In this document: positions 1 to 8,831 of the stretch, piece after piece
How the letters are laid out: every line of letters starts with the position of its first letter
Position numbering within the stretch: position 1 is the first letter of the stretch
Source of the DNA: Pseudoruegeria sp039972875
GTDB taxonomy: Bacteria > Pseudomonadota > Alphaproteobacteria > Rhodobacterales > Rhodobacteraceae
Direction: 5' to 3'
Assembly (NCBI GenBank): GCA_039972875.1
Contig: JBDWMA010000054.1
Location: 87,027 to 151,026 of the forward strand
DNA length: 64,000 bases
Position numbers and translations under genes: made by a program
The notes under the pieces: generated by a model
Seen by the model: only the letters and a program-made list of their open reading frames with translations
What the model was told of the DNA's origin: nothing
Databases searched by the model: none

Positions 1-1694
1 GCCATTTTTTGCGAAAACGAATTAGACATCCGGCTCAGAACGTCACGGTCAACTTTGATGCCGTGCATCTCCATCTGGGCAAGAACAGGGACAAGTGGCC
101 GTTCAAGCGTTTCATAAACCGTCGTAACTTTGCGCTGATGAAGGTTCGGCTTAAACAACTGCCACAAACGCAGGGTGATATCGGCGTCCTCTGCCGCATA
201 TTTAACGGCATCTTCAACAGGAACCTTGTCAAAGGTGATCGCGGATTTCCCCGTCCCCAACAAAGATTTGATCGGAATCGGTGTGTGATTCAAATACCGT
301 TGGGACAGCGTGTCCATACCGTGGTTATGCTCGCCAGCATACATTGCATAAGACATCAGCATCGTGTCATCAACGGGCGCAACATTCACGCCATATCGCG
401 CGAAAATTTTCGCGTCATATTTCATGTTCTGACCGATTTTCAGGATCGATGGATCCTCAAGCATCGGTTTCAACATATCCAACGCCACTTGCAACGGCAT
501 TTGACCTTCGGCCAGCTCATCACTGGCAAAGAGATCATCCCCCGCAGACGATTTGTGGATCAAAGGAATGTAACAGGCATCGCCCGCATTTACACAAAGC
601 GATATACCGACCAAATCGACAATCATGTCATTCAAACCGGTGGTTTCAGTATCCACCGCGACCCAACCTCGCGCATAGGTCAAATCGATCCAGCGCTGCA
701 ACGCCGTTGCCTCTTTGACCCATTCGTATTTTTCTGGATCAATTTCCGGGGCCTCAAGGGCATCCTCTGCGGCAGGTGCTTCAGTCTCGGGGATCGTCGG
801 CGTATCAACACCTAGTTTTTTCGCAGCCCGATTGGTGAGTGTTCGGAACTCCATTTCCGACAAAAATCCTAACAAAGCCTCAGCCTCAGGCGCGCGGCAC
901 TCTAGGCTATCAAGGCCAAAATCCAGTTCCATCGCCCCATCCAGCTGCACTAAGTCACGGGAAATGCGGATTAAATCTTTGTTGTCGAGCAGCGATTGGC
1001 GACGCTTGGGCTGTTTGATTTCATCCGCCCGTGAGAGCAAACTTTCAAGATCGCCATATTCGTTAATCAACAGGGCAGCGGTTTTAATACCGATCCCCGG
1101 CGCGCCGGGGACGTTATCTACGCTATCACCAGCAAGTGCCTGCACATCAACGACCCGCTCAGGGCCGACACCAAATTTTTCCTGTACACCGTCAATATCG
1201 ATGCGTTTATTTTTCATCACATCCAGCATTGTGACGCCGCCGCCAACCAACTGCATCATATCCTTATCAGATGAGATAATGGTGACCTGGCCACCGGCAT
1301 CTCGGGCCTGATTGGCAAGGGTCGCAATGATGTCGTCTGCCTCATAGTTCTCAACTTCAACACAGGCGATGTTAAAGGCCCGTGTCGCGTCCCGCGTCAA
1401 AGGAAATTGCGGACGTAAATCTTCAGGCGCTGGAGGACGATTGGCTTTGTATTTATCATACAGATCGTTCCGAAAGGTTTTGCCCGAATGATCAAACACA
1501 ACCGCAACATGGGTTGGCGCATTGGGACCGGTGGTGTCCTCTATCTGCTTGAACAACATATTACAGAAGCCAGACACCGCACCAATCGGCAAGCCATCCG
1601 ATTTACGCGTCAGCGGCGGAAGCGCATGATAGGCCCGAAAGATAAACGCAGACCCATCGATCAAATGCAGATGATGACCTTTTCCAAAACTCAT
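1..1694 (-). CDS. polA: DNA polymerase I, N-terminal part (cut by window start)
   Basis: DNA polymerase I fills gaps in repair and Okazaki-fragment maturation. The reverse strand reads from an ATG at 1694-1692 (protein begins MSFGKGHHLHLIDGSAF) with a GGGGAGGG Shine-Dalgarno just upstream. The visible 564 codons cover the 5'-nuclease domain (the LIDGSAFIFRAYHALPP stretch is typical) and the DEDD 3'-5' exonuclease domain, with its VDTETTGL metal-binding motif intact. They end at the start of the polymerase domain (VLAQMEMHGIKVDRDVL). The polymerase palm lies outside the window. An intact exonuclease motif means proofreading is probably retained, unlike Taq-type enzymes. It follows the zinc-finger gene on the same strand after 67 bp, so the two may be cotranscribed. 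Confidence 0.97.
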   Translation of the reverse strand, partial: MSFGKGHHLHLIDGSAFIFRAYHALPPLTRKSDGLPIGAVSGFCNMLFKQIEDTTGPNAPTHVAVVFDHSGKTFRNDLYDKYKANRPPAPEDLRPQFPLTRDATRAFNIACVEVENYEADDIIATLANQARDAGGQVTIISSDKDMMQLVGGGVTMLDVMKNKRIDIDGVQEKFGVGPERVVDVQALAGDSVDNVPGAPGIGIKTAALLINEYGDLESLLSRADEIKQPKRRQSLLDNKDLIRISRDLVQLDGAMELDFGLDSLECRAPEAEALLGFLSEMEFRTLTNRAAKKLGVDTPTIPETEAPAAEDALEAPEIDPEKYEWVKEATALQRWIDLTYARGWVAVDTETTGLNDMIVDLVGISLCVNAGDACYIPLIHKSSAGDDLFASDELAEGQMPLQVALDMLKPMLEDPSILKIGQNMKYDAKIFARYGVNVAPVDDTMLMSYAMYAGEHNHGMDTLSQRYLNHTPIPIKSLLGTGKSAITFDKVPVEDAVKYAAEDADITLRLWQLFKPNLHQRKVTTVYETLERPLVPVLAQMEMHGIKVDRDVLSRMSNSFSQKM

Positions 1695-1761
1695 AACATG
1701 CCCTCCCCGGGGCGCTTTTAAGGGCACGGAGGCCACCGGTTTGTTTCGAAGTTTGGTTCGC

Positions 1762-1953
1762 TTAGGTGCGGTCAGCAAAATCCTGATGCACGATTTTCTT
1801 ATCGCAATAGGGACATTCGACAACACCAGTCTCTGGCGATAAGGACAACCAAACACGTGGATGTCCTAGTGCCCCTTCTCCGCCATCACAAGACACACGC
1901 CAGCTGTCAACAATAACGATTTCTGGAGCTTGAGTTGTCATGGTTTTTTCCAT
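1762..1953 (-). CDS. CHCC-type zinc-finger protein
   Basis: Small 63-residue protein with the pattern C-x-GG-x-GALGHPRVWL-x(n)-CPYC, as in the zf-CHCC family. That family includes the mitochondrial complex I subunit NDUFS6 and short alphaproteobacterial proteins. The Cys and His residues (CDGGEG, GHP, CPYC) are all present, so zinc binding is expected. The in-frame Met at residue 5 (MTTQAPEI) is an equally good start because neither has a strong Shine-Dalgarno. It lies upstream of polA on the same strand. Its role in bacteria is not settled; a link to complex I assembly is inference from the eukaryotic homologue. Confidence 0.85.
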   Translation of the reverse strand: MEKTMTTQAPEIVIVDSWRVSCDGGEGALGHPRVWLSLSPETGVVECPYCDKKIVHQDFADRT

Positions 1954-2039
1954 TGCTGTTGAGGTCTGTCGGTATAGGCCGTAATTAATCCCATGATAGC
2001 GATCCGTCCGTCACGGGCAAGGCCACAAAGGGGCATAAG

Positions 2040-2972
2040 ATGCGTGAAACCGCCATTGAGATCACCGGCCTGAAAAAGACCTATACCGGGCATAAAAATA
2101 CTGCCCCAAAAGAAGCGCTAAAAGGCATTGATCTTTCGATTCCAGCGGGCTCAATATTTGGCCTTCTTGGGCCAAATGGCGCAGGAAAATCCACGCTGAT
2201 CAATATCCTAGCCGGACTGGTCCTCAAATCCTCGGGATCGGTCAACATCTGGGGATTTGATCAAGACGTGAATCCGCGACAATCCCGTGCCTCGATCGGC
2301 GTAATGCCGCAAGAGTTGAATCTTGATCCATTCTTCTCCCCTAGAGAGGCATTAGAAGTACAGGCTGGCCTTTACGGTGTCCCCAAATCCGCCCGTCGTA
2401 GTGATGAAATCCTCGAAATGATCGGTCTTAGCGACAAAGCAAATGCCTATGCCCGATCCCTATCCGGTGGAATGCGTCGGCGTCTCTTGTTGGGCAAAGC
2501 ACTGGTGCATCATCCTCGTATTTTGGTCTTGGATGAACCCACAGCAGGGGTCGACATCGAATTACGCCAAATGCTGTGGAGCAACGTGCGCAAACTAAAC
2601 GATCAGGGTATGACGATCATTCTAACCACCCATTACCTCGAAGAGGCTGAGGAAATGTGCGATGAAATTGCCATAATCAACCATGGTGAAAAAATCGCAC
2701 AAGAAAAAACATCCGACCTTATCGGACGCCTAGATCAGAAAACGTTGATTATTCAACCAGCGACACCGCCTTCTGATCTGGCCCTTCCTGTTGGGGTTTC
2801 AATGAAACCGAACCACAACGGAAGCCTGATCTTTTCTTATCGGACCTCCGTCACATCCCCAGAGGAAATCTTTAGTTGCCTCAGAGACAGCAAAGTTCAA
2901 ATCCAAGATGTACGCACCGAGGAACCAGATCTTGAGGATATCTTTCTCGCCCTCACAAAACGCGAAAGCTGA
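2040..2972 (+). CDS. ABC transporter ATP-binding protein (YadG-like), orphan
   Basis: Cytoplasmic ATPase subunit of an ABC exporter. All nucleotide-binding motifs are visible: Walker A GPNGAGKST (44-52), signature LSGGMRRR (141-148), Walker B ILVLDEPTAGVD (161-172) and the H-loop TTHYLEEAEE around His198. At 310 residues it has the C-terminal extension of the YadG/CcmA-like group that pairs with an ABC-2 permease. No permease lies next to it: the gene ends against the convergent HIT gene and is divergent from the zinc-finger gene. The substrate cannot be predicted. The membrane partner must be encoded elsewhere or be lost. Confidence 0.93.
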   Translation: MRETAIEITGLKKTYTGHKNTAPKEALKGIDLSIPAGSIFGLLGPNGAGKSTLINILAGLVLKSSGSVNIWGFDQDVNPRQSRASIGVMPQELNLDPFFSPREALEVQAGLYGVPKSARRSDEILEMIGLSDKANAYARSLSGGMRRRLLLGKALVHHPRILVLDEPTAGVDIELRQMLWSNVRKLNDQGMTIILTTHYLEEAEEMCDEIAIINHGEKIAQEKTSDLIGRLDQKTLIIQPATPPSDLALPVGVSMKPNHNGSLIFSYRTSVTSPEEIFSCLRDSKVQIQDVRTEEPDLEDIFLALTKRES

Positions 2973-2996
2973 ATACATCACATATCAAAAATGGCA

Positions 2997-3016
2997 ACTT
3001 TCCCCTTCGGGAAAGT
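2997..3016. terminator. Hairpin between convergent ABC and HIT genes
   Basis: A perfect 8-bp stem (ACTTTCCC / GGGAAAGT) closes a 4-nt loop between two convergent genes. The T-runs on either side are weak, so the call rests on stem quality and position. Confidence 0.55.
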
Positions 3017-3074
3017 GATGCCTCTTTAGGGTGGTATTGGCACGCCAGCGCGAGCTGAAGTGCCACACACAAAA

Positions 3075-3458
3075 TTAGGAGCGCGGTGCCAACATAGGGC
3101 CAAGCACATGTCCCGCCAAAATATGCACATGCAAATGCGGCACTTCCTGTACTCCATCATTTCCTGCATTCGCGATGAGCCGGTATCCAGCACCACCCTC
3201 TCCGGGTTGAACGCCCAGATCCGCGCAAATTTTGCCGACTAAACGAGTAAAATCTAGGATCTCGGCATCAGAGGCCTCCAGCGCAAAATGATCATAACAC
3301 ACATATGCGCCTTTCGGGACAACAAGGATATGCTCCGGTGCCTGAGGTGCAATATCCCGAAAAGCTAGAGAATATTCGGTTTCTGCAACGGTTGAATTTG
3401 GAATTTCGCCGCGTAATATTTTGGCAAAAATGTTTTGTTCATCATAGGCGTAAGGCAT
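3075..3458 (-). CDS. HIT family nucleotide hydrolase/transferase
   Basis: 127-residue histidine-triad protein. The triad H-x-H-x-H-x-x is at His108, His110 and His112 (HLHVHILAG), and the N-terminus (FAKILRGEIP) fits the HINT/Ap4A-hydrolase-like branch. Such enzymes hydrolyse purine nucleoside phosphoramidates or dinucleoside polyphosphates in the cytosol; the exact substrate is not readable. It begins 5 bp after the stop of the upstream glycosyltransferase gene, so it is likely translated from the same message. Confidence 0.93.
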   Translation of the reverse strand: MPYAYDEQNIFAKILRGEIPNSTVAETEYSLAFRDIAPQAPEHILVVPKGAYVCYDHFALEASDAEILDFTRLVGKICADLGVQPGEGGAGYRLIANAGNDGVQEVPHLHVHILAGHVLGPMLAPRS

Positions 3459-3463
3459 GTAAG

Positions 3464-5041
3464 TCAGTCCACAAAAAGATAAGGGGTTTGAGCAATTTCA
3501 GTGGCTTTGTCCAAAGGAAGCTTAAGGAATTCGGAAATAGAGACAGCATTCTCCTCAACCGAGCTCGCTTCCCGAATTCGGACATACCCTGGAAAATTTG
3601 AATCTCGGATTCGGTCACTTTCAAAGATAACATCACCACGGATGGTTGGCAGCAGGTTATCGATTGTTTCTTGGGTTGTTCGTTCGCCGGCCAGCCCCAC
3701 CCTTTTCGCGTGACCAACAAGATAATCGTCACTAAAGTTGCAATCAATCTCAAGCATTCGGGTCTTGCTTCGGTCCGAAAAAAAGTCCTGCATCAGTTCG
3801 ATATTGGTAGGGTCAAGGCAAATCACCAACCGATCCGTTTCATAATATTCAAACAACAGCCGGACCACGGCACGTCTATGCCGCGTACGTTTAGTAAGCG
3901 TACGTTGGATACCGCCCAAATCGGGTAATTCGGTATTCTCTTCGTCGAAAATATACTCGACCATCGGCACATTGCTGACATGTCGTGCGCGGTCTAACAG
4001 TCGCTTGGCCACGTGCCATTTTTTACATGTAACGATCATCAATTCCCGCTCCGGCCCGAGGGAGCTTTCAGTTTCCCAAAAACGAGGGGCAAACCGACGC
4101 CCATTTCGCCCCCGATCGGAAAGAAACTTATAAAGGCTTCGGCCTTCGTTGCTGATACTAAAATCTGCGCGATCATTGGAAAACAACGTTCCCAAATTTC
4201 CTTTCAACTCTTTGGCATCTGGAGAGATCTTTCGGGCGAACAAAAAGTCCTGATTTAGCAACATCTCGTAGTGATCGTTATAGAACGTCACCGGCATCCC
4301 GTAGTCTGAAAACATCAAAAATGTCAGCGTTCGGCATTCAATTTCTTCGGATGGCACCAAATGACGTACAAGGGTCTGGAAAAAAGTCTCATCCGGAATC
4401 CAAGTTGTTTTGAAGAATCGCATGACGTCTTTGCGTTCTCGTGTGAACTGAAGGATCCACTCCGCAGTGCGTCTGCGCAAACACCACCACTGACTACCAA
4501 TCATGATTTGCAAATCAGCAGGCACGTCTCGCGTAAGCTTAAATCTCTCTTGAAATTCGAAACTCCGGTAGAACAGCCATTTTTGCGTCCGTTCGTTGAA
4601 AAAATGGCGGTAGATCAACCGCTCTTCTTTCATCCCGGTTTTGATCCAGTCGCTGTTGAAATAATCAAAACTCTCAATGTAGTCTTTCTCATTGGCCTCA
4701 AGAAAGTCATGGGTGTATTTTGCCGACTTAATTGGCATGCAGTCCCCTGACAGCATGTAAAAATGTGTACACCGAGGAAAACTGTCGACAGCGGCCTCCA
4801 GCGCATGGAGCGTTGCCTGCACTAACGACCATTCGCCCCAACCACATTTTATCCGTTTTTTAGAGAAAGCGACATTTGGATTATCATCCAAAGCCTTGCG
4901 AATTTTTTGATAATGTTCCGATTTGGCACGCGCATCAAAGTGAATTGCGATGCAATCCCCCATGGCCGTCAACTGTTCGGCCTGCTGGATAATTGCCTCA
5001 GGATCCTTGTGGCACAATAAAATAAAGGCAATTTTAGCCAT
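3464..5041 (-). CDS. Core-2/I-branching-type (GT14-like) glycosyltransferase
   Basis: 525-residue protein that resembles bacterial beta-1,6-N-acetylglucosaminyltransferase-like enzymes. The N-terminus MAKIAFILLCHKDP, the KCGWGEWSLV segment (65-74) and LSGDCMPIK (97-105) are hallmarks of the branching-enzyme fold. About 200 C-terminal residues form an extra domain often found on this protein in Rhodobacteraceae, of unknown function. No signal peptide or membrane helix is seen, so it should act in the cytosol on sugar nucleotides. It is divergent from the sulfotransferase gene at 5187, which suggests a joint role in making a sulfated glycan. Donor and acceptor are unknown. Two features support a vertical Roseobacter gene: average codon use and placement in a housekeeping stretch. 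Confidence 0.85.
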   Translation of the reverse strand: MAKIAFILLCHKDPEAIIQQAEQLTAMGDCIAIHFDARAKSEHYQKIRKALDDNPNVAFSKKRIKCGWGEWSLVQATLHALEAAVDSFPRCTHFYMLSGDCMPIKSAKYTHDFLEANEKDYIESFDYFNSDWIKTGMKEERLIYRHFFNERTQKWLFYRSFEFQERFKLTRDVPADLQIMIGSQWWCLRRRTAEWILQFTRERKDVMRFFKTTWIPDETFFQTLVRHLVPSEEIECRTLTFLMFSDYGMPVTFYNDHYEMLLNQDFLFARKISPDAKELKGNLGTLFSNDRADFSISNEGRSLYKFLSDRGRNGRRFAPRFWETESSLGPERELMIVTCKKWHVAKRLLDRARHVSNVPMVEYIFDEENTELPDLGGIQRTLTKRTRHRRAVVRLLFEYYETDRLVICLDPTNIELMQDFFSDRSKTRMLEIDCNFSDDYLVGHAKRVGLAGERTTQETIDNLLPTIRGDVIFESDRIRDSNFPGYVRIREASSVEENAVSISEFLKLPLDKATEIAQTPYLFVD

Positions 5042-5186
5042 AACCGAAACCCGTACTCCACAGTTTGTAGATTGTTTATACAGATAGCGCTAAGAGAGAT
5101 TGAATAAAAACCCGTTGTTTGGTTTTTTGGAGAAAATTGTAGCCGGATGACATTTTTGTTCGTTCGGATCTGGAGGCGTAAATATT

Positions 5187-6005
5187 ATGGGTTTTCCTGG
5201 CACCTGGATGACAGAGAGCGAAAGCGTGCTTTACCGCGTGGTACCAAAGTGTGCATGTTCATCGATTGGGCAGATCATGTACTACTCTGATCACGGTGAG
5301 TTTTTCGAGGGTGATATCCACGATGCAAAAACCGGTTTGCACAAATGGTCCCATGAACATAGCCAACCGCGCATCACCGCTCAGGTCAAAAGTCATGATA
5401 CCTATGCTTTTACTTGTGTCCGAAACCCATACACTCGAATCCTGTCATCGTTTTTTGACAAAATCTGTGGCATTCAAAGAAATGGAAAACGCTATCGTGG
5501 TAACCTCGTTCCATTATTGATCCAGAAATATGGGATCGAAGTTGGCGACCCCGATACCGGCTTTGAATTTGACCAAATTGCGAGTTTTCGTCGGTTTTTA
5601 TTGTTTTCACGGGACACCATTCGTTGGAAACGCCCGATGGAGCCTGACATTCATTGGTCAGCCATGTCGGGCCATATTTCAACGTTCATCGTAAATGGTG
5701 GCCGCTACAACAACATCTTCTTCACCGAAAAATTTGACGAAGGGATGCAGTCTGTTCTTAACAACATCGATGTGCCGCACGGCGTTGATCTCTCTAACAT
5801 CCCCCGGTTCAATGAATCCGAAGGGCACGGCCCCAAGCGGGCTCATCCTGTTGAGGACTATTTTGACGACCTTTCACGGCATCTCGTCTATGAAATGTAC
5901 AAACGCGATTTCGATTTATTTAAATACGACTTTGAGGATCCTTCAAACAAATACCCAATCGGTGAAATCGATCTTGACGAAGTGCACGCAAAATTGGGTC
6001 AATAA
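5187..6005 (+). CDS. Sulfotransferase family 2-like protein
   Basis: 272-residue PAPS-dependent sulfotransferase candidate. The 5'-phosphosulfate loop is at residues 19-28 (VPKCACSSIG) and the 3'-phosphate motif at 77-91 (CVRNPYTRILSSFFD). Both match the carbohydrate sulfotransferase family that includes HNK-1 and chondroitin sulfotransferases. No membrane anchor is seen, in contrast to the eukaryotic Golgi enzymes. It is divergent from the GT14-type gene, with both starts inside a 145-bp gap. The acceptor is unknown; a surface polysaccharide is the natural guess. Confidence 0.88.
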   Translation: MGFPGTWMTESESVLYRVVPKCACSSIGQIMYYSDHGEFFEGDIHDAKTGLHKWSHEHSQPRITAQVKSHDTYAFTCVRNPYTRILSSFFDKICGIQRNGKRYRGNLVPLLIQKYGIEVGDPDTGFEFDQIASFRRFLLFSRDTIRWKRPMEPDIHWSAMSGHISTFIVNGGRYNNIFFTEKFDEGMQSVLNNIDVPHGVDLSNIPRFNESEGHGPKRAHPVEDYFDDLSRHLVYEMYKRDFDLFKYDFEDPSNKYPIGEIDLDEVHAKLGQ

Positions 6006-6080
6006 AAAAGGGGGCATTCAATCCCCTCTTGGTCTCTGACCAGTTGTTCCATGTGGATATTTAACCGACAGAGAATCATA

Positions 6081-6110
6081 GGGTGCCCGCGCATTTGACG
6101 CGGTGCACCC
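6081..6110 (-). terminator. Hairpin downstream of adenosine kinase
   Basis: The stem GGGTGC+CCGCG pairs with CGCGG+GCACCC with one bulged base and a 7-nt loop, 18 bp beyond the adenosine kinase stop. A second, weaker G/C stem at 6009-6027 is followed by a T-tract in the minus direction. Either may end the nth-adk transcript; the convergent sulfotransferase gene also ends here. Confidence 0.5.
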
Positions 6111-6127
6111 ATTTCAATTTTACGGCC

Positions 6128-7117
6128 CTAGATCAGACCAGATTTCGCAAACAATGTCTTAATATCTGTCTCAGGACGTGCCCCAAAATGGCTAATGACC
6201 TCAGCGGCTGCGACACACCCCATGCGACCGCTGGTCTCAAGGGATTGTCCTGTCGCAATGCCGTATAGGAAACCGGCGGCGAATTGATCCCCTGCGCCTG
6301 TGGCATCTACGGGAACCACACGATTCACTGGAACTGTGGCTTTCTCAGCACCTTGCAGCAAGACAACTTCGTCACCTGATCGGGTACAAACGACAAGACC
6401 GCTTTCAGCTGCTGCTTGAGCCAAGGCATCATCTAGGTTTTCAACTTGATACAACGATTTCCATTCGTGTTCATTGCCGATGACGTAATCCAAATCACGC
6501 ACCAAACGACGGAAATCGTCACGATGGCGATCAACACAGAACGGGTCTGACAACGCAATCCCAGCTTTACCTCCATTCACACGACAAACTTTGGCGGCAC
6601 GTTCGAAAGCGGCCTTGCCTTTGTCTTTGTCATAAAGATACCCCTCAAGGAACAGTAATTCAGCTTGACCTGCGACATCCTCAGCCACGTCATCAGGACC
6701 AAGTTCCGCCGAAATCCCAAGGTAAGTATTCATAGACCGCTCACCATCCGGAGAAACAAAGATCATAGAGCGAGACGTTGGCAGCTCACCACCAGAGACT
6801 GGCGGGTTTACAAAAGCCGTTCCGCCAGCAACCATTTCTTTGGCATAGAATTGACCAAGTGCGTCATCATGAACACGCCCGATAAACCCCGTGGTCAAGC
6901 CCATATTGCCCAATCCTGCCAAGGTATTGGCGACAGAGCCACCCGGCGCCTGCGTACGATTGCTCATCGCTCCGTAAAGCACCTCACCGCGCTCGCGCTC
7001 AACGAGCTGCATGATGCCTTTTTCGATGCCCATCAATTCTAGGAAATTGTCGTCCGACTGGGTCAGGACGTCAACGATGGCATTGCCGATACCGACAACC
7101 TGGTAGGTCTTGCTCAT
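6128..7117 (-). CDS. Adenosine kinase, PfkB family
   Basis: 329-residue cytosolic ribokinase-fold kinase, expected to convert adenosine to AMP with ATP. PfkB signature 1 is the GGSVANT region (59-65). Signature 2 is DATGAGD (271-277) with Asp277 as catalytic base and the following GD-QFAAGF anion hole. The N-terminal MSKTYQVVGIGNAIVDVL is typical of the alphaproteobacterial adenosine kinase annotation. The start overlaps the nth stop by 4 bp (ATGA), so the two are translationally coupled. With ade and amn at 21-25 kb it completes an adenine-nucleoside salvage set. A generic sugar kinase role cannot be excluded from sequence alone. Confidence 0.88.
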   Translation of the reverse strand: MSKTYQVVGIGNAIVDVLTQSDDNFLELMGIEKGIMQLVERERGEVLYGAMSNRTQAPGGSVANTLAGLGNMGLTTGFIGRVHDDALGQFYAKEMVAGGTAFVNPPVSGGELPTSRSMIFVSPDGERSMNTYLGISAELGPDDVAEDVAGQAELLFLEGYLYDKDKGKAAFERAAKVCRVNGGKAGIALSDPFCVDRHRDDFRRLVRDLDYVIGNEHEWKSLYQVENLDDALAQAAAESGLVVCTRSGDEVVLLQGAEKATVPVNRVVPVDATGAGDQFAAGFLYGIATGQSLETSGRMGCVAAAEVISHFGARPETDIKTLFAKSGLI

Positions 7118-7758
7118 AAGTTCTTTTCCTCAAACTCGCAGAGATCGCGGATGATACAGTTACCGCACATCGGTTTGCGGGCCTTACAGACATAACGCCC
7201 GTGCAGGATTAGCCAGTGATGTGCGTGGTGCTGATACTCGGCAGGGATGTTGTCTTCAATAGCGCGTTCAACGACATCAACATTTTTTCCCGGACATATA
7301 CCTGTGCGATTGCCGATCCGAAAGATATGCGTGTCCACAGCCTGCGCAGGTACGCCCCACCACATGTTTAGGACAACATTCGCTGTCTTACGCCCTACGC
7401 CTGGCAAGCTTTGCAACGCGGCACGGGAACTGGGAACCACCCCCCCATATTCATCGACCAAAATCCGACTCATCTTAATCACGTTTTTGGCTTTTTGCTT
7501 ATAAAGCCCGATGGTTTTGATATGTTCGATCAGCGCTTCTTCGCCCAACTCCAGCATTTGTTCGGGCGTATCTACGACGGCGAATAGGGCTTTGGTGGCT
7601 TTGTTGACCCCAACATCCGTGGATTGCGCTGATAACGCAACTGCGACCACCAGAGTATAGGCGTTGGTGTGGTCTAATTCACCTTTGGGTTCGGGTTCCT
7701 GCTCTTTGAAACGTTCAAAGATGCGGCAAATACTGTTGTAATCGAGCTGTTTCATCAT
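7114..7758 (-). CDS. nth: Endonuclease III
   Basis: Base-excision-repair glycosylase/AP lyase that removes oxidised pyrimidines. The helix-hairpin-helix LPGVGRKTANVV carries the catalytic Lys, the catalytic Asp is in AVDTHIFRIGNR, and the C-terminus has the iron-sulfur loop C-x6-C-x2-C-x5-C (CKARKPMCGNCIIRDLC). I chose the ATG at 7758, which gives 214 residues, close to the 211 of E. coli Nth. The frame extends upstream to a TTG at 7794, which lacks support. Its TGA stop overlaps the adenosine kinase start. Confidence 0.96.
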   Translation of the reverse strand: MMKQLDYNSICRIFERFKEQEPEPKGELDHTNAYTLVVAVALSAQSTDVGVNKATKALFAVVDTPEQMLELGEEALIEHIKTIGLYKQKAKNVIKMSRILVDEYGGVVPSSRAALQSLPGVGRKTANVVLNMWWGVPAQAVDTHIFRIGNRTGICPGKNVDVVERAIEDNIPAEYQHHAHHWLILHGRYVCKARKPMCGNCIIRDLCEFEEKNL

Positions 7759-7877
7759 GGCCGCGACCCTGCATGTGCCGTTTAGGTTTGACAAGGCTTC
7801 CGCATCGCAATGCGCAAAAAACGGATCGTAGTTGCCCTATTCCACACTTACGTTGAAGGTAAGACAGGAGAACGATC

Positions 7878-8732
7878 ATGCAACAAAGCGAAAACAGCTA
7901 TCACTACGGGATCATCAAACGCGCGATCGAATTGATCGACGCGCAGGATGACGCCCACCTTTCGCTTGATGACATCTCAGCGCAGATGCAAATGAGCCCG
8001 GCGCATTTCCAGCGGGTCTTTAGCCGGTGGGCCGGTGTGTCCCCCAAACGGTATCAACAGTATCTGTCTTTGACCCACGCCAAATCTCTTTTGAGGGACA
8101 ATTTCACAACATTGGAAACCGTCAACGAACTTGGGCTGTCAGGGAATGGTCGATTACATGATCTATTCCTGCGCTGGGAGGCCATGAGCCCTGGTGAATT
8201 TGCGCGCAAAGGCGACGGGCTTACGATTCGTTATGGTTGGTTTGACAGCCCATTTGGGGCAGCCCTTGCCATGGGGACGCAGAAAGGGCTGTGCGGGATG
8301 GCTTTTGGCGACGACACCGGCGCGGCAACCGCAATGAAAGATATGAAAAGCAGATGGCCCGCGGCAGATTTCATCGAAGATCCAGCAGCAATTTCCCCAT
8401 GGGTATCGGCTGCGTTGAACCAAAATGGAGAGGCGCGGCTGCACCTCATTGGCGCACCCTTTCAAATCAAAGTTTGGGAGGCTTTGTTAAGCATCCCCTC
8501 GGGACAGGTCACCACCTATTCTGAAATAGCCCAGGCCGTGGGAAACCCAAAGGCGGTGCGCGCTGTTGGCACCGCTGTCGGTCGCAATCCGGTAAGCTGG
8601 CTCATTCCGTGCCATCGGGCCTTGCGCAAATCAGGAGGATTGGGTGGGTATCATTGGGGGCTTCCGATCAAACGAGCCATGCTTGCCTATGAATCTGCGC
8701 GCTCCGAAGGGGACATTCGCCAAAGCGCCTGA
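7878..8732 (+). CDS. AraC-type HTH fused to methylated-DNA-protein-cysteine methyltransferase
   Basis: 284-residue fusion. Residues about 10-110 form an AraC-type double helix-turn-helix (ISAQMQMSPAHFQRVFSRW). Residues about 120-284 form an O6-alkylguanine-DNA alkyltransferase with the IPCHR motif and acceptor Cys245. It resembles E. coli Ada but has no N-terminal zinc domain with the methyl-phosphotriester acceptor Cys, so it cannot sense damage the way Ada does. It should remove O6-methylguanine by suicidal alkyl transfer, and the HTH may let alkylation alter transcription. It is divergent from nth, so two repair genes share one promoter region (7759-7877). A GACAGGAGA Shine-Dalgarno supports the start. 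Confidence 0.93.
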   Translation: MQQSENSYHYGIIKRAIELIDAQDDAHLSLDDISAQMQMSPAHFQRVFSRWAGVSPKRYQQYLSLTHAKSLLRDNFTTLETVNELGLSGNGRLHDLFLRWEAMSPGEFARKGDGLTIRYGWFDSPFGAALAMGTQKGLCGMAFGDDTGAATAMKDMKSRWPAADFIEDPAAISPWVSAALNQNGEARLHLIGAPFQIKVWEALLSIPSGQVTTYSEIAQAVGNPKAVRAVGTAVGRNPVSWLIPCHRALRKSGGLGGYHWGLPIKRAMLAYESARSEGDIRQSA

Positions 8733-8831
8733 GATGGCAAGAAGCTGCCGACGCCGCTGAATTACGGGCTTGGTGCTTTTTTATCCCATGCTATAGTTTG
8801 CCCATCGAAAGCTATAAAACACGAGGCAAAA

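Noticed and set aside
9..815. A long plus-strand frame (268 codons) opposite polA.
   Set aside because: It is the antisense shadow of the polA exonuclease region, with Arg/His-rich composition and no family match.
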